In this document: one piece after another, positions 36,974 through 48,997 of the stretch | Layout: each line of letters opens with the position of its first letter | How positions within the stretch are numbered: the stretch's first letter is position 1 | From: Choanephora cucurbitarum | Lineage: Eukaryota > Mucoromycota > Mucoromycetes > Mucorales > Choanephoraceae | Reading direction: 5' to 3' | Assembly: GCA_025331435.1 (NCBI GenBank) | Contig: JAIWNI010000035.1 | Location: 62,001 to 126,000, forward strand | DNA length: 64,000 nt | The notes under the pieces: model-generated | What the model was told of the DNA's origin: nothing | What the model saw: only the letters and a program-made list of their open reading frames with translations | The model's database searches: none | Program-made: the position numbers and the translations under genes

Positions 36974-37820
36974 ATTAATGTATTAGAGAATGGATAAGAG
37001 CGGGAAAAATAAAAAAGAGGAAGTTCACAAAAAGGTACTTGTGAAAAAGGGAACAAAGACGTTAAAGACTTCAACAATTCAAACTGGGTGCTATTTATTC
37101 AGAAAAATTTTTCTCTTTTTCTTTTTCTAACTAAAAAAAATTTTTTCGACCAGAGCAGTTTATAGTACATATCTACATAACCTTATTTGGACGTTAACCA
37201 AGCAGATTGCGACGGACTTTCTCGAAAAAGGTCTTACAGGTCAAGATACAGGTGTTTCCCTTTGGATAAGTCTCTGTTAGACCCACTTTCAATTCCCGTC
37301 AATGTGGCTTTTTTTTTGTGGTAGCTTTCATTTTATTTTGCACAAAAATGAGGGCAGTAGGCCCAACAGAACTAGATAGAAGCAAATAGATAAGATCTAA
37401 TGCTGTGTGTTTAAAGTGCAAACATTGTTGGTATATTTTCTTTTGAATTGCTGTGTGTATGCTGATGTGCTTCCGTGCATTTTGGAAATTATGAGATTTA
37501 TGTCGGTGTCATAAGTAGACATTCTAATCAAAACATTGTTGAAGTGATCCAATGCCTTTTCGATCTATATATATCACCTAAATTTGATCTTTGCTGCGCT
37601 TCTTTTTTTTGGTTCAGTTCAGCAGTATTGTCAGCGAAGATACCTGCAATTGCAGATAGAAAAAATCAGATGGAAGATGCAATCTTAAGAAAGAAAAATG
37701 AGCAGGCTGTTACATATATTTGCATAGTCTATGACAATGCTAAAAATCTGAATGACAGCAAGAAGTAGTAAGAAGAGTAGCATTATGCATAGCTTTTTTT
37801 TTTCAGAAACACAACAACAA
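36974..37820. promoter_or_regulatory. EF-3 promoter region and beyond
   Basis: On the minus strand a TATA-like GAATAAATAG lies at 37091-37100, about 120 bases before the EF-3 ATG, with A/T tracts around it. No gene recognised in the rest, though one 97-codon frame exists at 37475-37768. The TATA role is inferred from position only. Confidence 0.35.
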
Positions 37821-38400
37821 TTACCACTCGCTACTCTTACTCAACGAGGAATATCTCAAGGGACGACCAATCATACTTAAGGCTTCATTGGCAGACAGCT
37901 TTTCGATTTTCATCTCTCGTATCCATTGCTTCTTTTGATACTCACTTGTGATCGCATTGTTGCTGAGAATTTGATTAACTTCCTCGCTCAAAAAAAATCG
38001 ATATCTTCAACAAAAACAAGCACAAATCTATCTATTCTCTTGTCTTTTTTCTCTGAAAGAAAAAACGACCATCAATTGGTTATACCATAGTTTGATGTCA
38101 TTGAGTACATGCAAAAATTGGTTTTCATGATAGCTCCCGTCGCATATCTCCATTATCGTTTCATAAAAATGGCTTTTCTTGCAATACTCGAAAAGTGCGA
38201 CCTGAGAAGCACAATCTGCAAAGAATGGATTGATTTCTATACGACATTTTGCAAATCGTACTCCTAAGCTGTCCACGACAGAGAACAAAGTATAACAGTT
38301 CAAGAATCTTGCAAAGGAAATCAACTCTAATACAACAAGGAGATCAAGCACTGTGCTTCGGTTCGTGTTGAACCGCGTAAACCTATCTTTTCGAAAGAGA
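37821..38400 (-). CDS. Unidentified gene, at least two exons (5' end unknown)
   Basis: Two protein-like stretches on the minus strand. The upstream one (about 38400-38050) reads 'STVLDLLVVLELISFARFL', then 'INPFFADCASQVALFEYCKK', 'SHFYETIMEICDG' and 'FLHVLNDIKLWYN'. The downstream one (about 38010-37821) reads 'RFFLSEEVNQILSNN', 'EYQKKQWIREMKIEKL' and 'SANEALSMIGRPLRYSSL', and ends at a TAA. Composition is that of a real helical protein. A GTATAA donor at the 3' end of the first stretch gives a stop at the junction with the obvious acceptor, so either another splice or a decayed gene applies. I do not recognise the family and found no start. Confidence 0.4.
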
Positions 38401-40442
38401 AAGATAACAGAGATTGTATGCAGTATCCAAAAGTACGAAATATGTGTTTTTCAGTGACTTAGATCAAGTGACGCACATCAAGTTCTTTAATTAACACTTG
38501 ATGTCTAAAGAAGTGGTGCAATCAGCCTTTCCGAACTTCTCCTGAGTCAGTCTACTGCCCCCCTTCGAGCGGCAAAGTCATGACTGCCACTGCTAAGTCA
38601 GATAAGCTTGATGAAACATCGCATTCTAGCATTGTTATGAAGAGTCTGTGTGTTGTTGAACCTCATTCGTTTTATCAGTACAACTAAATCGCTTATTGCC
38701 AGTTTTCTGCTATGACCTTAACATAGCGGGTCAAAGCATAGACTCTGTCGCTAGAAATAGGAGTAGGGGCTTTATGAATGTTTTCTGGCATTAGATGATT
38801 ACATCGTTAGTATTAGACTTTAAAATAATCGTGCAATTCTGAAGAAATATAAACAGCCACAGAGGCGGAAATTGAAAGTGTCTGTCGGCCAATGATTTTC
38901 TCTATTGAGAAGTCAAGAAAGCATCTCCTAGATATAACCAAAATAGAAGCGATTTGTACAGAATAGTATACAAGCCATCTCAACTTGAGCTATTTTTAAT
39001 AAACCATCCTTGCGATCTATAGAGCACAGTGATATTGTAGATATAAATTCAATTAATAGAATTTTTCTCTCTGGCATATCTGATGAATAGAATTCATTCT
39101 TATAAAAGATATGGTGACAATAACAAAAATTTTCAATTCGTTCAGCAGTTCGAGAATTATATATCAAAACGAATTGACTAGAAAAAATGTCGTGAAAATG
39201 GGCGCCGTAATAATACAAAGATAAAGAATCAATTCAGTAACAGCATAAATTTGAGATGTCGCTGTAACAGAGTGTTTAGATCAGCAGAAAAATTATACTT
39301 TAATACTATTGTTCAACATTTCAATTTGTATTACATAGCATGGTTCTATCTTTGCTTATGATAGCAATTATATCAAACTATATTGAATGGCGTTTTAATT
39401 TGTTTTTGTTTATATTATTTGCGTAAGCCTTGCGTCGTCAAGAGGTTTCATAGTGCTGATAACAGAGGGAGGTAAAAACTTTAGAACGATATACCAAATT
39501 TACAGGATAGTAAATATATGTTTACGTACATACTTTAAGGACTTAACAAAACATGATTTTTTGACGCTTTAACAAGACTGACAGTCATAAGTCTAACGGC
39601 TTGTGCGTCAACTAAAATGATATTGCTAACTGACCAAGCTCGAATCTAATAACTATCTGAAACAGCAAAGCCATGAACATGCTGCTCTTTGTCTAAAATC
39701 GAAACAAGAAAAGTGACGGAATTGGCAGACTATGATACTCAAATGTGTGTAACACGCACATCAACCATACAATTGTTACACAAGCAAACAATGATGTACT
39801 ACGTAACCTGATCTAGAAAGCTTAAGAACAAACCCGAGAGAGAGAAGGAAAAGCAACAAATCATGAGACAGAAATCAGTGACAAAAAGAAACTACTAATG
39901 TTGTATTCAACTTCAATGTTTTTGCTACGATGTCCATTCAGAACATATCAGTAGATTTTATCAACACTATGGCTTAAAGTCACAAGTATGTTTGAGTGAA
40001 TCACCCTTTCCTTGAGATTGTACAGCTTTGCAAGCTACTTAATGGTATATAGTATTTTTTTTAGTGAAATTCAAGCTCTCTTTGAGTACAATGTTTTTTC
40101 TTGAAGTGTAATCTATTTTTGAAGATGTCGTGCATCCGCATTATATAAGACGGAAAAGAAAGCTATGTGCTTGGCGCATTCAATAACCAGCAAGCAAATA
40201 AAGACATCCCTAAAATAAACATCGAGAAGAGTTGGGCTTAGGTTTGAGTGTGTCCTTCGGGCACGATTTTTTAAAAAGAGAATTCAAACTTTTTCAATAC
40301 TTCCATACATGGTTATACGGTCAACAATGTAACTGGTTTATTTGCGGACAAAATGTACTATCAATACAATATCGCACGAGCCACTAACAAACTATTTAAC
40401 CAAAAAAAAAAAGAGAGACAGACCGAATCAAAAAAGTGTCAA
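38401..40442. other. Gene-poor A/T-rich region
   Basis: About 2 kb with no supported gene on either strand. A 5' exon of the unidentified gene at 37821-38400 could lie at its left edge. Confidence 0.4.
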
Positions 40443-41235
40443 TTAAATCAGTTTCTCTTGCTTTGGAGTTTCTTCTGCTACGGCAACTGGCTGAGAGTTA
40501 AGCAAATCTTTTTCTATTATGTTGTTTGATTTGTTAGTTTACGTTGCACACAAGACATATTAAACAACAACTTGCCCAACCCCCAAACATGAGTTTTTAA
40601 TTCGAGGTGTTCGATGTTTAGTGTGTCCTTTAGGTGATGCATATCCAGGAAAGTTAGCAAGTAAATAGATCATGCATGGATTTATGCTAATCTTACATAG
40701 AGTTTACGGAAATCGACCTTCAAGTCCGCTAATTGTTTCTTGGTGGCAGTTGTTTCCTTTAACTTGGCAATGTCTTTATCAACAGCTTCGATTCGACGTG
40801 CATAATCTTTGACCTAAAATACCACGATTAACATATAATGAGCTAAAAAACAGGGTTCGTTTTTTTTCCTTCAATTATTGTCGTTATGATTATTTTCCTT
40901 CGTTTAATGAATATCTAACCTTATCTGTTGAAGCCTGAAGTTCTTTGACAGAAAGCATTAATGCTTCAGATGCGTTGTTGTATTCGCCCAAAAGATAATA
41001 GTAACCAGCAGAACCTGCAGCTGTAACACCTAAGAGAAATCCAATTATACTATGATTTTTTTCTTCAGGTCAGCTTGTCTTCTTTCAAGAAAAAAAAAGG
41101 GGGAGGAGTACACATATATCTTGTATAATAACTTTACCCTCCACGTGTAGCAGTAAGCTTGGGTGCTGAAGTAGAGTATTGACGTGCTTGAGATGACAAG
41201 TTAGCACGTTGAGCCAAACGGAAAATTGAATTCAT
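40443..41235 (-). CDS. Small mitochondrial membrane protein with coiled coil
   Basis: Four exons placed by eye (41235-41138, 41049-40920, 40813-40697, 40490-40443) sum to 393 bases and 130 residues with matching phases. The start 'MNSIFRLAQRANLSSQARQ' followed by YSTSAP is a textbook matrix-targeting presequence with an R-QYS cleavage site. Next is one membrane span 'IIGFLLGVTAAGSAGYYYLL'. The rest is a charged coiled coil ('KVKDYARRIEAVDKDIAKLK') ending in 'EETPKQEKLI'. This layout suggests an inner-membrane protein with the coil in the intermembrane space, but that is inference. I cannot name the family. The third intron (40491-40696) is longer than its neighbours. Confidence 0.75.
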
Positions 41236-41859
41236 TTTTCTAACAAGTTTTGTTGTTGATTAAAGAAAATTCGCTCATGTTTTGTATGAAGTATAGTCTT
41301 CTTTTTAGTATCTGGGGATATTTACCTACAAAGTAATTAGTCTAATAAACTGAGAAAATGTAGTAAAAAAAAATAAAAGGCACTTGCACCAGGGGAATTC
41401 ATGTCAAGTAGATTCATTCTCCGCAGGTAGTTTTGATTGCCTAAATGACAGCATTTACTCAAAGAAATCTCCCTTGCGTTATTTTGATAGAGTTAAGAAA
41501 GACTCTTGTGCCTACACTTGAACTAATATATACCGCTTTTATATAGACTGTGAAGTGATTTCTCTAATGGCTTGTCCCAGAAGCGTGTTCTACTATCTCG
41601 TTCTTGGCGTTATGCTCCGGGTGATTTTATATATAATACACGATGACATATTTCTGGAGAGTAAGAACAACATGGTTATGAGGTAAGTGTTTGCAACTTG
41701 GGTGTCTCCATAAATTGAAATATATTTGATAAAGAAAGAAGAACGTTTAATTTCGTAAGAATAAAACCTCAAAGATAATTGTCTAAACATGTTTCAAAAA
41801 AGTCTCTTTATTCTTATAATGACTATGATATTCATAATGCTGTCAGTCAAGTAATGCCT
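41236..41859. other. Intergenic, upstream of mitochondrial protein gene
   Basis: Promoter side of the minus-strand gene, ending at the Ty3/gypsy remnant. No gene seen. Confidence 0.45.
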
Positions 41860-44215
41860 TTTTTTAGTTGACAATCAATTCTCAGTGTCTTTTTATAATC
41901 TCCTCCATTGTTGGATTGTAAGATCACGTTGACAAGTCAGCCATAATCAGCAAACACTTGGATGAGTAAGTCTACTATGGTTTTACTCTGCTTGTTTGGG
42001 ACAGGACGTGCAATAATGTGTTTTGTGCATAAATCAACAATCATTACGATATGGCAGTTGCCTTTCTATGTCATAGGAAATGGTCCGCATGTGTCGATTG
42101 CTATATGAGAAAAGGATACAAACTCGACAATGGATCCGAGCAGATTGTAACCTCCTTTCGTGATATTATGTCTAGCGCAATCCTTGCATTGAAGTAAGAT
42201 GCTATTGAAATCATCATAGATGGAGTTCCAATGCAAGCCGAGACATATGCGGATGCGTTTAATCACTCCATCGATTCCCCAATGACCAAGCTTATGAGCT
42301 TCTCTAATGATGTCTGATCTGTCATGTTTCGGTGGACATATGTAGTCAGTTGCTTGGGATTTGTACTCATCACTATCCAATTGTATGGCTGATAAATTTA
42401 ATTTTTTGTCCTTTGAAGAAATCCGTCTAGTATACGTGTATTCATCCTTCTCTTGGATCAGATCTGCTCTCTTAGTTAAGATCATGCGTCTTGATCTTTT
42501 CAGTTGCTTGCCGTCCTTTCTTTCCAAAGCTTGATCTTTGGGGATTGGTGGAAACGGTCTACTAAGGCTGTCAGGTAAGGTGTTCTCTAGATCCTTTGTG
42601 TGTGATGGCAAAGTCAAAATTTTCCACGATTTCGAGACGTGATTGCAATGTGGGATTTAGGCATTTGGAAGTATGTAAGAATGTGAGTGCCATATGGTCT
42701 ATTCGAATTTCGAACATGTCTTTGCTATGAACCCTTAACAAAGATCTGAAGCGCTCCAGGCCAAAACAGAGGGCTTCCGCTTCTCTGCGGTTGGTTGACT
42801 AACCTCTTCTAGCATGACTCAGTGACCGACTTATGAATGCTAGGTTTTTGTTTCTTTCCTGCACATTCCTTTGAAAGAGAGCACATCCTGATCCGTATAG
42901 TGAGGTATCATACTCAAGATAGATCTTTTTGTTTAAGTCTACTTGATGAAGTAGTACTTCTGATTGTAGTCTCGTTTTAATGGAGTTCAATCTCTCTATA
43001 TGTAAATCAATATATTTCCTTTTGGCATTGGAGTCTGTTCGCGATTGATTGATTGGGGGTATCTACTTTGCTGAGCATAGGGCAAAAGTCTCGCAAATGT
43101 GATACCACTCCCATGAGACTTTGAACTTGTGCAGTTGTTTGAGGGATCTTCCAATTGTTAACATTGGATACTTTCGACAAATCAATTTTACACACGCCAG
43201 ACTTAATTACAAAGGCAAGCAAGATCAAACTAGTCTCAAACAGTTTTGTTTTGTCAAAGCTTATTTCTTGATTTATAGATGTTAACCTGTCAACAACTTT
43301 GTTGATCAGTGCAACATGCTCCTCTATTGTTTCCGAGAACAAGATGCAGTCATCAACGTATGTTTCAACGCCTTCAATGTTACTCAGTAGTGACTTCATG
43401 TGGTAACAGAACAAACTAATCAAGAAGGATAGCCCGAGAGGTGCTCGCTTCTAACAATAGCATTATCTTTTATAAGAAAATGTCTATATTTCTTGCGAAG
43501 CCTTATCAATAGGAAAACGATAGTAAGCTTGTTTCAAGTCTAGCTTTCTCAAGATCTTTCCCCTTGCAAATACTTGATCAAAGATATCTTGGGTCTTGGT
43601 AAAGTGTAAACTTTATTATATGATTTACTGATGTTCAGGTTTACCTTTCTTAGACCACGACAGATTCTCAATTTAGCAGGCTTACCAGCTTCGGTCTTTT
43701 TTTTGGGTACAGTTAGAAGCAGTGAATGATATTATCTTGAAGGCAAGCATTCCTCAACAATCCCATCATCAGTCCATTCATTCAACTGCTTAGCAATCTC
43801 TGTATGGACCTCAATAGGTAGTGGATGTTGTCGAACAAAGCAGTTAGCTTCTTCTCTTATTAGAATTTTACAACAGTCTCTTTCAGAGTGCATGTTGCGT
43901 CATGAGAGATCTCCTTGCTACAACCTAATGATGTTCAGGCGAGACTCATTGGCCTTTCTCTCACAAGTTCAGTGTCATAGTCTGAATCTTGAGGATAGTT
44001 TTTGTTTTCAGCACTAAAGTTTAAACTTTTAGATGATTCTTTTTCCTTCACAAGATCGCCTAGAAAGCTTTTAGCAACTTTAGAGAGGTATATATGTAAT
44101 CTGAGCAGAGTGCTAATACCTAATAAGATATCGAACTCTGTAGCCATAGTGTCATTAAACTCAACCATTCGGTTTGCCGGGTCTTTCTTGTGTGGTCCTT
44201 AGCCAAACAATCATC
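41860..44215 (-). mobile_element. Decayed Ty3/gypsy-type LTR retrotransposon pol
   Basis: Minus-strand fragments in Ty3/gypsy order: end of an aspartic protease ('EFDILLGISTLLRLHIYLS', about 44168-43935), reverse transcriptase pieces including the active-site YVDD box ('VETYVDDCILFSETIEEH', 43423-43007), RNase H start ('IYLEYDTSLYGSGCALFQR', 42990-42799), and integrase with an H2C2 zinc finger ('EAHKLGHWGIDGVIKRI' and 'CKDCARHNITKGG') then 'HIAIDTCGPFP' (42617-42066). Protease before RT and integrase last separates it from Ty1/copia. Multiple stops and frameshifts kill it. No LTRs or gag were found. Confidence 0.85.
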
Positions 44216-44931
44216 ACCTGCTTACACAAGAAAAATCAGCCAATTCGAAACTAAAGAATTCAAAATGAAAGCATCTTCGTCCCTGCAAGAAGAGGAGAAT
44301 AGCCAATTGCGATGCAGTTTAGGAACAATTCGTTAAGCTTTGATCTTCTAATTGTAAGCCTACTCACATTTCTAGTTCTGTGACTGTTTCAATTCGTTGA
44401 TCATTTGAATGTCTCATTAGTGGCTTGTGTAGCACCAACAACTTGAGCATTAGATTGGCCTGCATTTAACTTTTGAAATTGTCATCCGCTTCTTGAACAT
44501 CAGCCACTAATAACTTATATGTCAAATACAAAAGTGGCTGGTGAACATTTGGTTCTTGCGATCTGTTAACTATACATTAGCTTTTAAGTCTGTCGCGTAT
44601 ATAATAAGCATATGTGTTTATCTCACTTGCTGACCTGATCCACTGTATCATTTGCATCTAGTCAATGAATCCTTAGTCAGTTGCAAGTAGGAAATAACTG
44701 TATCCATATAAAGAAAGCTGATAAACAGATCATTTTAGAATAAGATAAAACTACAGAAGTCAGGCAATTCCAACAGGTACTGTTCATGTGGAATTAAACA
44801 TTTCATGCGTTGCAGTTAGAAGGTGTGACTGTTAACATCTTAAGATTTGGTACCACCAAGGATAACTGACGGATCCATTGTCTTTTCTTCTTTTCTTTGT
44901 CTGTTTGTTGTGTAAAAACTTTCTAAACTCT
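44216..44931. other. Intergenic between retroelement and CLASP gene
   Basis: No gene recognised. The right end carries a T/C-rich leader (about 44880-44925) ahead of the CLASP start codon. Confidence 0.4.
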
Positions 44932-47900
44932 ATGAGCCAAGGACGCGCGATAGAGGTAGAGCTGTATGACAGTTTTGTATGATTACACGCGCGTATTAAA
45001 TAACTTTGCTAGGTAACAACACCACGAGACCTTGAGAAAGAGTTCGCCAGCATCGCTAAGCTATTTGTTGGCAAAGAGACGGAGCAGAATTGGGAAGCCA
45101 GAGACGTCTCCATTCGTCGACTGCGTTCCTTTTTGAGTCAGAAAGATCAAGTTGAACTTTTCAGAGATTCCATCGTACTTGGGATTCAACATGTTTTGAC
45201 TGGAGTCATCAAGACAGTAAGCCTGTTTATTACCAAAGAGTTCTTTGAACTGTTTCTCAAAAGCTAAAAGAAACGCTGAACCTTTCTGTTGAATTTGTAG
45301 ATTCATAGTTTAAGAACATCGGTTGCAAGTGAAGCACTTTCTTTAATTGAGGACATAGCTATAGCCGTGGGTGATAGCTTGAATGCTTATACACTTGAAA
45401 TCATCCTATCCAACCTATTGAAATGCAGCAGCGTGACCAAGAAGTTGATAGCTACAAAGTCAGCAGAAGTCACTCATTCATTCTTGACAAACACCAATTT
45501 CCATTCTAAAATCATTCAGCTGTTGTGTAAAACGATACATGAAAAAAACGTTCAGCTACGACAATACGCTGCTAACTATCTGAAGACAGTATTAGAGACA
45601 CATGGATCAAAAGATGTGGTTTATTCTGCTATTGCTGACAAATTAGATCTATCGCAGTCTATTCAAACCTTCTTGAAGAAAGGCTTAACAGACAGTTCCC
45701 CTCTTGTCAGAGAAGCTTCCAGACAAACATATAGTGCTTATTATGATCATTGGCCAAATCAAGCAGAAAAGTAAGGCTCGCCTTGATCTCTTTTTTTGGA
45801 TTCAAAATCAACAATCAACTTTTTGTTTTCTATAGATTTTCAAAAACTCTAGATGTATCCACTCAACGTCTGCTTGAAAAGTCATCTCCTAAAACTTCTC
45901 CCAAACCAACCTCTATTCAAAGACCTCGTACACCTATCTCTAGATCAAATTCAATGTCATCCATTTCATCACGAACCAACTCGAGTTCCATCACTACATC
46001 CACTAAAGCAACTTCCGTCTCGATCTTTAAACGACCAGGATTAACCAGATCTCCCTCTTACACATCTCAAACCAGTCTCAAATCGCATACCAATTCTAGA
46101 TTCCATATACCAGCTGTATCAACTGAGATCAAACGCAATCAGAAAATCAGTCGTCTATCTCACATATCTCATGTATCTGCGCCTCCCAATTCCATTCAAC
46201 ATAAGATGGCCACCAAGGCTTTAGCTGCCACACATACTGCATCTCGACGAACTCAATCTGAATTCCATCAGCGATCTGTCTTGGCTTCAGCTTCTCTACT
46301 TCATATGCTTAAAAGCAACGATTTACAAATGCAATGCAAAGGCATTTGTACTTTATCTGAGCGACTGAAGAATACAGCATACCAACCTTCACCTACCTCT
46401 ATTATGTTACCACCCGACGTTCCATCCAAAATAGAGATTTTACCTATTTTCATGGACTTTTTATCTCGTGAAGATCTTGATATTGATCTCTATCAGTTGC
46501 TGATGAGTTGGGAGTCACTTGCAGGCATATTTGTCTATATCATGTCATTCAATTACTACTGCCCAACGCTTGTCATTGCTGATCAAGAGTGTAAATATCG
46601 CAAGCAATCTGGACGTCGTCAGCAAATTTTATCCATCTATAGTAAAGGTCTTTTGAGGATCAAGATGTTCTTAAAACGAAATGATCCTGAATTACCACAA
46701 CGTTTGTTAGACGTTACAAAGAGTATATTGGAAGCAAACTCACCTAACGATATTCAGCTACTTGATGCCAGCGTAAAACGTGACCTAAATCTTTATCCTG
46801 ATTACAGAGAAAGCTTAATATGTGGGATGTTTGCTTGGATGGATCAAATTCTATGTGATTATGTTGGATTGCCTGAAGATGAAGATTCCGAGATTCTGAT
46901 GGAAGGGTCTCAATGGCTTGCTACATCTGATAGAGAATCACTTGCTGGTCAATGGTTTCAAGACAGATTGCACATTCACTCTTATGTTCAGTTCGTTGTC
47001 AAATCGCTTTTAGATTTATCGCCGCATAGTGGTAGCCATGATATTCTATCTTGTATGGCAAGTCATCTCAAAATGGCTAATCAAAGAGTGTTTGAGAGTG
47101 AGCTCAAGTTTCTGTCTCCAGAAAGCATTGCTGTTGTCGAAAAAGCACTTGGTATACAACCCTCATCTTCGTTTGATAGATTGCTGCTTGATAATGAAGA
47201 AGAAGATGCAGGAGGTAGCACAGGAATGACACAGGATATCTCTAAAATAAGACTTGAATTAGCATCTGAACTTGGTGAGGTAAAAGAGCAGAGCAGATAT
47301 ATCAAAAGAAGCTTACTTGTCATTGAACTAACTTTGATGTGTTATTTGGCACTGCTTCTTTTTCTTTCATTAGCCATTTATGCAGCAGGATGATGAAGAA
47401 GATGAAGATGATGATGAAGCTATATTTAGTTTTGATACTGAAAGAACACCACCTTCATTAGAGATTTCCGATGAATTGCCTCCATTCCAAGAAGGATCAT
47501 CTAATATGATGAAGACACCAGAACCTGATGAACAAATTGTTTCTTTGAGAAAAAAGCCGGTACACACATTAGACTTTGATGAATCAGAAGATGAAATGGA
47601 AGAAATTGCTTCAAAAAAGAGGAGACTAAGCGACTCTACGATCGATGATCAGCCTATAAAACACTTGATCAATCTCATACAGCAAGATAAAGCCGATAGA
47701 TCCACCTACCAACATCTTCAGCAGCTGATCTATAGCGACAATCATAAGGAAGCATGGTCAGTGCCTCTGAATGATCAGAGCACTCTTTGTCAGCAATTGA
47801 TCAATGCGCTGATTGAGTCTTTAGAAAAAGATGGACAACGGCCAGATTTCTTGCAGGCAGAAACCATCGCTATCATCAGAAGTTTACTGACGCATATGCC

Positions 47901-48511
47901 ACAAAACATGTCAATAGATAAGCCGCTAGCTAGTTTGATGATAAGAGCACTTGTCAACAGCCAAACAGATAACAATAGCAATGTAAGTTATTCCCTTCCT
48001 ATGTACATGCAGTCTGAGGACCTGTCTTTTTTTTTTCTCACTTTAGTTCTTGCAATAGGTTTATGCCATAGCGGAAGAAGCCATTGATCTGTTGTTTCAG
48101 CAGTTGTTACCTGACGATGCTTTAACTATTTTATGGGATTTGCCTAAACAACAAGGCAAATATGAGCAACAAGATAGCCATCTTTTGGGTGCTATATTTT
48201 CACATGTAAGCAAGATAGCGCCTAAAGCATCACCTACTACACTTGAACAGACATTACAAAATGGAGCTGTAGATATTTTGGTTAAGGTAAAGTTGATTTC
48301 TCTTCTTTAGAATAAAAGAAAAGTAACTTACAAATATATACAGGGTTATAATCACTCTAGTATTTCTGTACGCAAATCGTGTGTGTTAGCTTCTGTCAGT
48401 ATCCACAAAGTGCTAGGTGATGCCTATATTAAAGACTATTTATCTGTGCTACGAGCTGAACAGTTGACATTACTACAACACTATATATCTAAACAAAATT
48501 ATACACACTAA
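44932..48511 (+). CDS. CLASP-family microtubule-associated protein (TOG domains)
   Basis: Rescue/stabilising factor for microtubule plus ends and the spindle (fungal Stu1/Cls1 family). The first exon is tiny: ATG 44932 to 44955 (MSQGRAIE), then a 57-base intron. Exon 2 (45013-45216) begins 'VTTPRDLEKEFASIAKLF' and exon 3 is 45301-45770. Together they form the CLASP_N TOG domain, with 'NWEARDVSIRRLRSFL', 'TSVASEALSLIEDIAIAVG', 'KNVQLRQYAANYLKTVLE' and 'SPLVREASRQTYSAYY'. A long Ser/Thr/Pro/Arg linker follows ('RPRTPISRSNSMSSISSR'), likely the microtubule- and EB1-binding part. Then come a central domain, an acidic insert and a C-terminal TOG-like end ('SSISVRKSCVLASVSIHKVL', 'LRAEQLTLLQHYI'). 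About seven exons; some middle junctions are uncertain. Confidence 0.87.
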
Positions 48512-48997
48512 GCATCTTTTTTCATTAAATTAATTCCACCTACTAATATACTTACACCTTTACGCTTCAAATCAAAATATTTGTGTAATCTTTTCACCAG
48601 ATTGACATGTATGAAATTGACATTTCTGAGCGACTTCCTAAATCGGCCAAGAGCATAAAGCTGATTTGGTGTATTGATGTGATTGGATGTTACATTATTA
48701 TTATTTTTTTATCAGCTAACAAGCTTCTCTATCAGATAATTGAATAAAAGGGCGCACCACAGAAAAAAAAAGAGCTCACGAATTGACACACTAAAGAAGA
48801 ATAGTTTGGCCTTGAAAAACATATAGCCATGACTCTGTGATCTTAGTGTACCTTATTGTTATTATCCTATCACTTAAGCTTTATGCTTTTGGAGTCCCAA
48901 ATTAATTTTCAAACTGCACAGAATTTAAAGACAAAAAAAGAAAGTGAGCTATGCTGTTTTTTCCTGTTTCTTTACTCTCTTCACATATAGTTTCAAC
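48512..48997 (+). promoter_or_regulatory. CLASP-STT3 intergenic region
   Basis: No gene. It holds the 3' flank of CLASP and the promoter of STT3 (tandem on the plus strand). Several A/T tracts; no distinctive site could be assigned. Confidence 0.4.
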
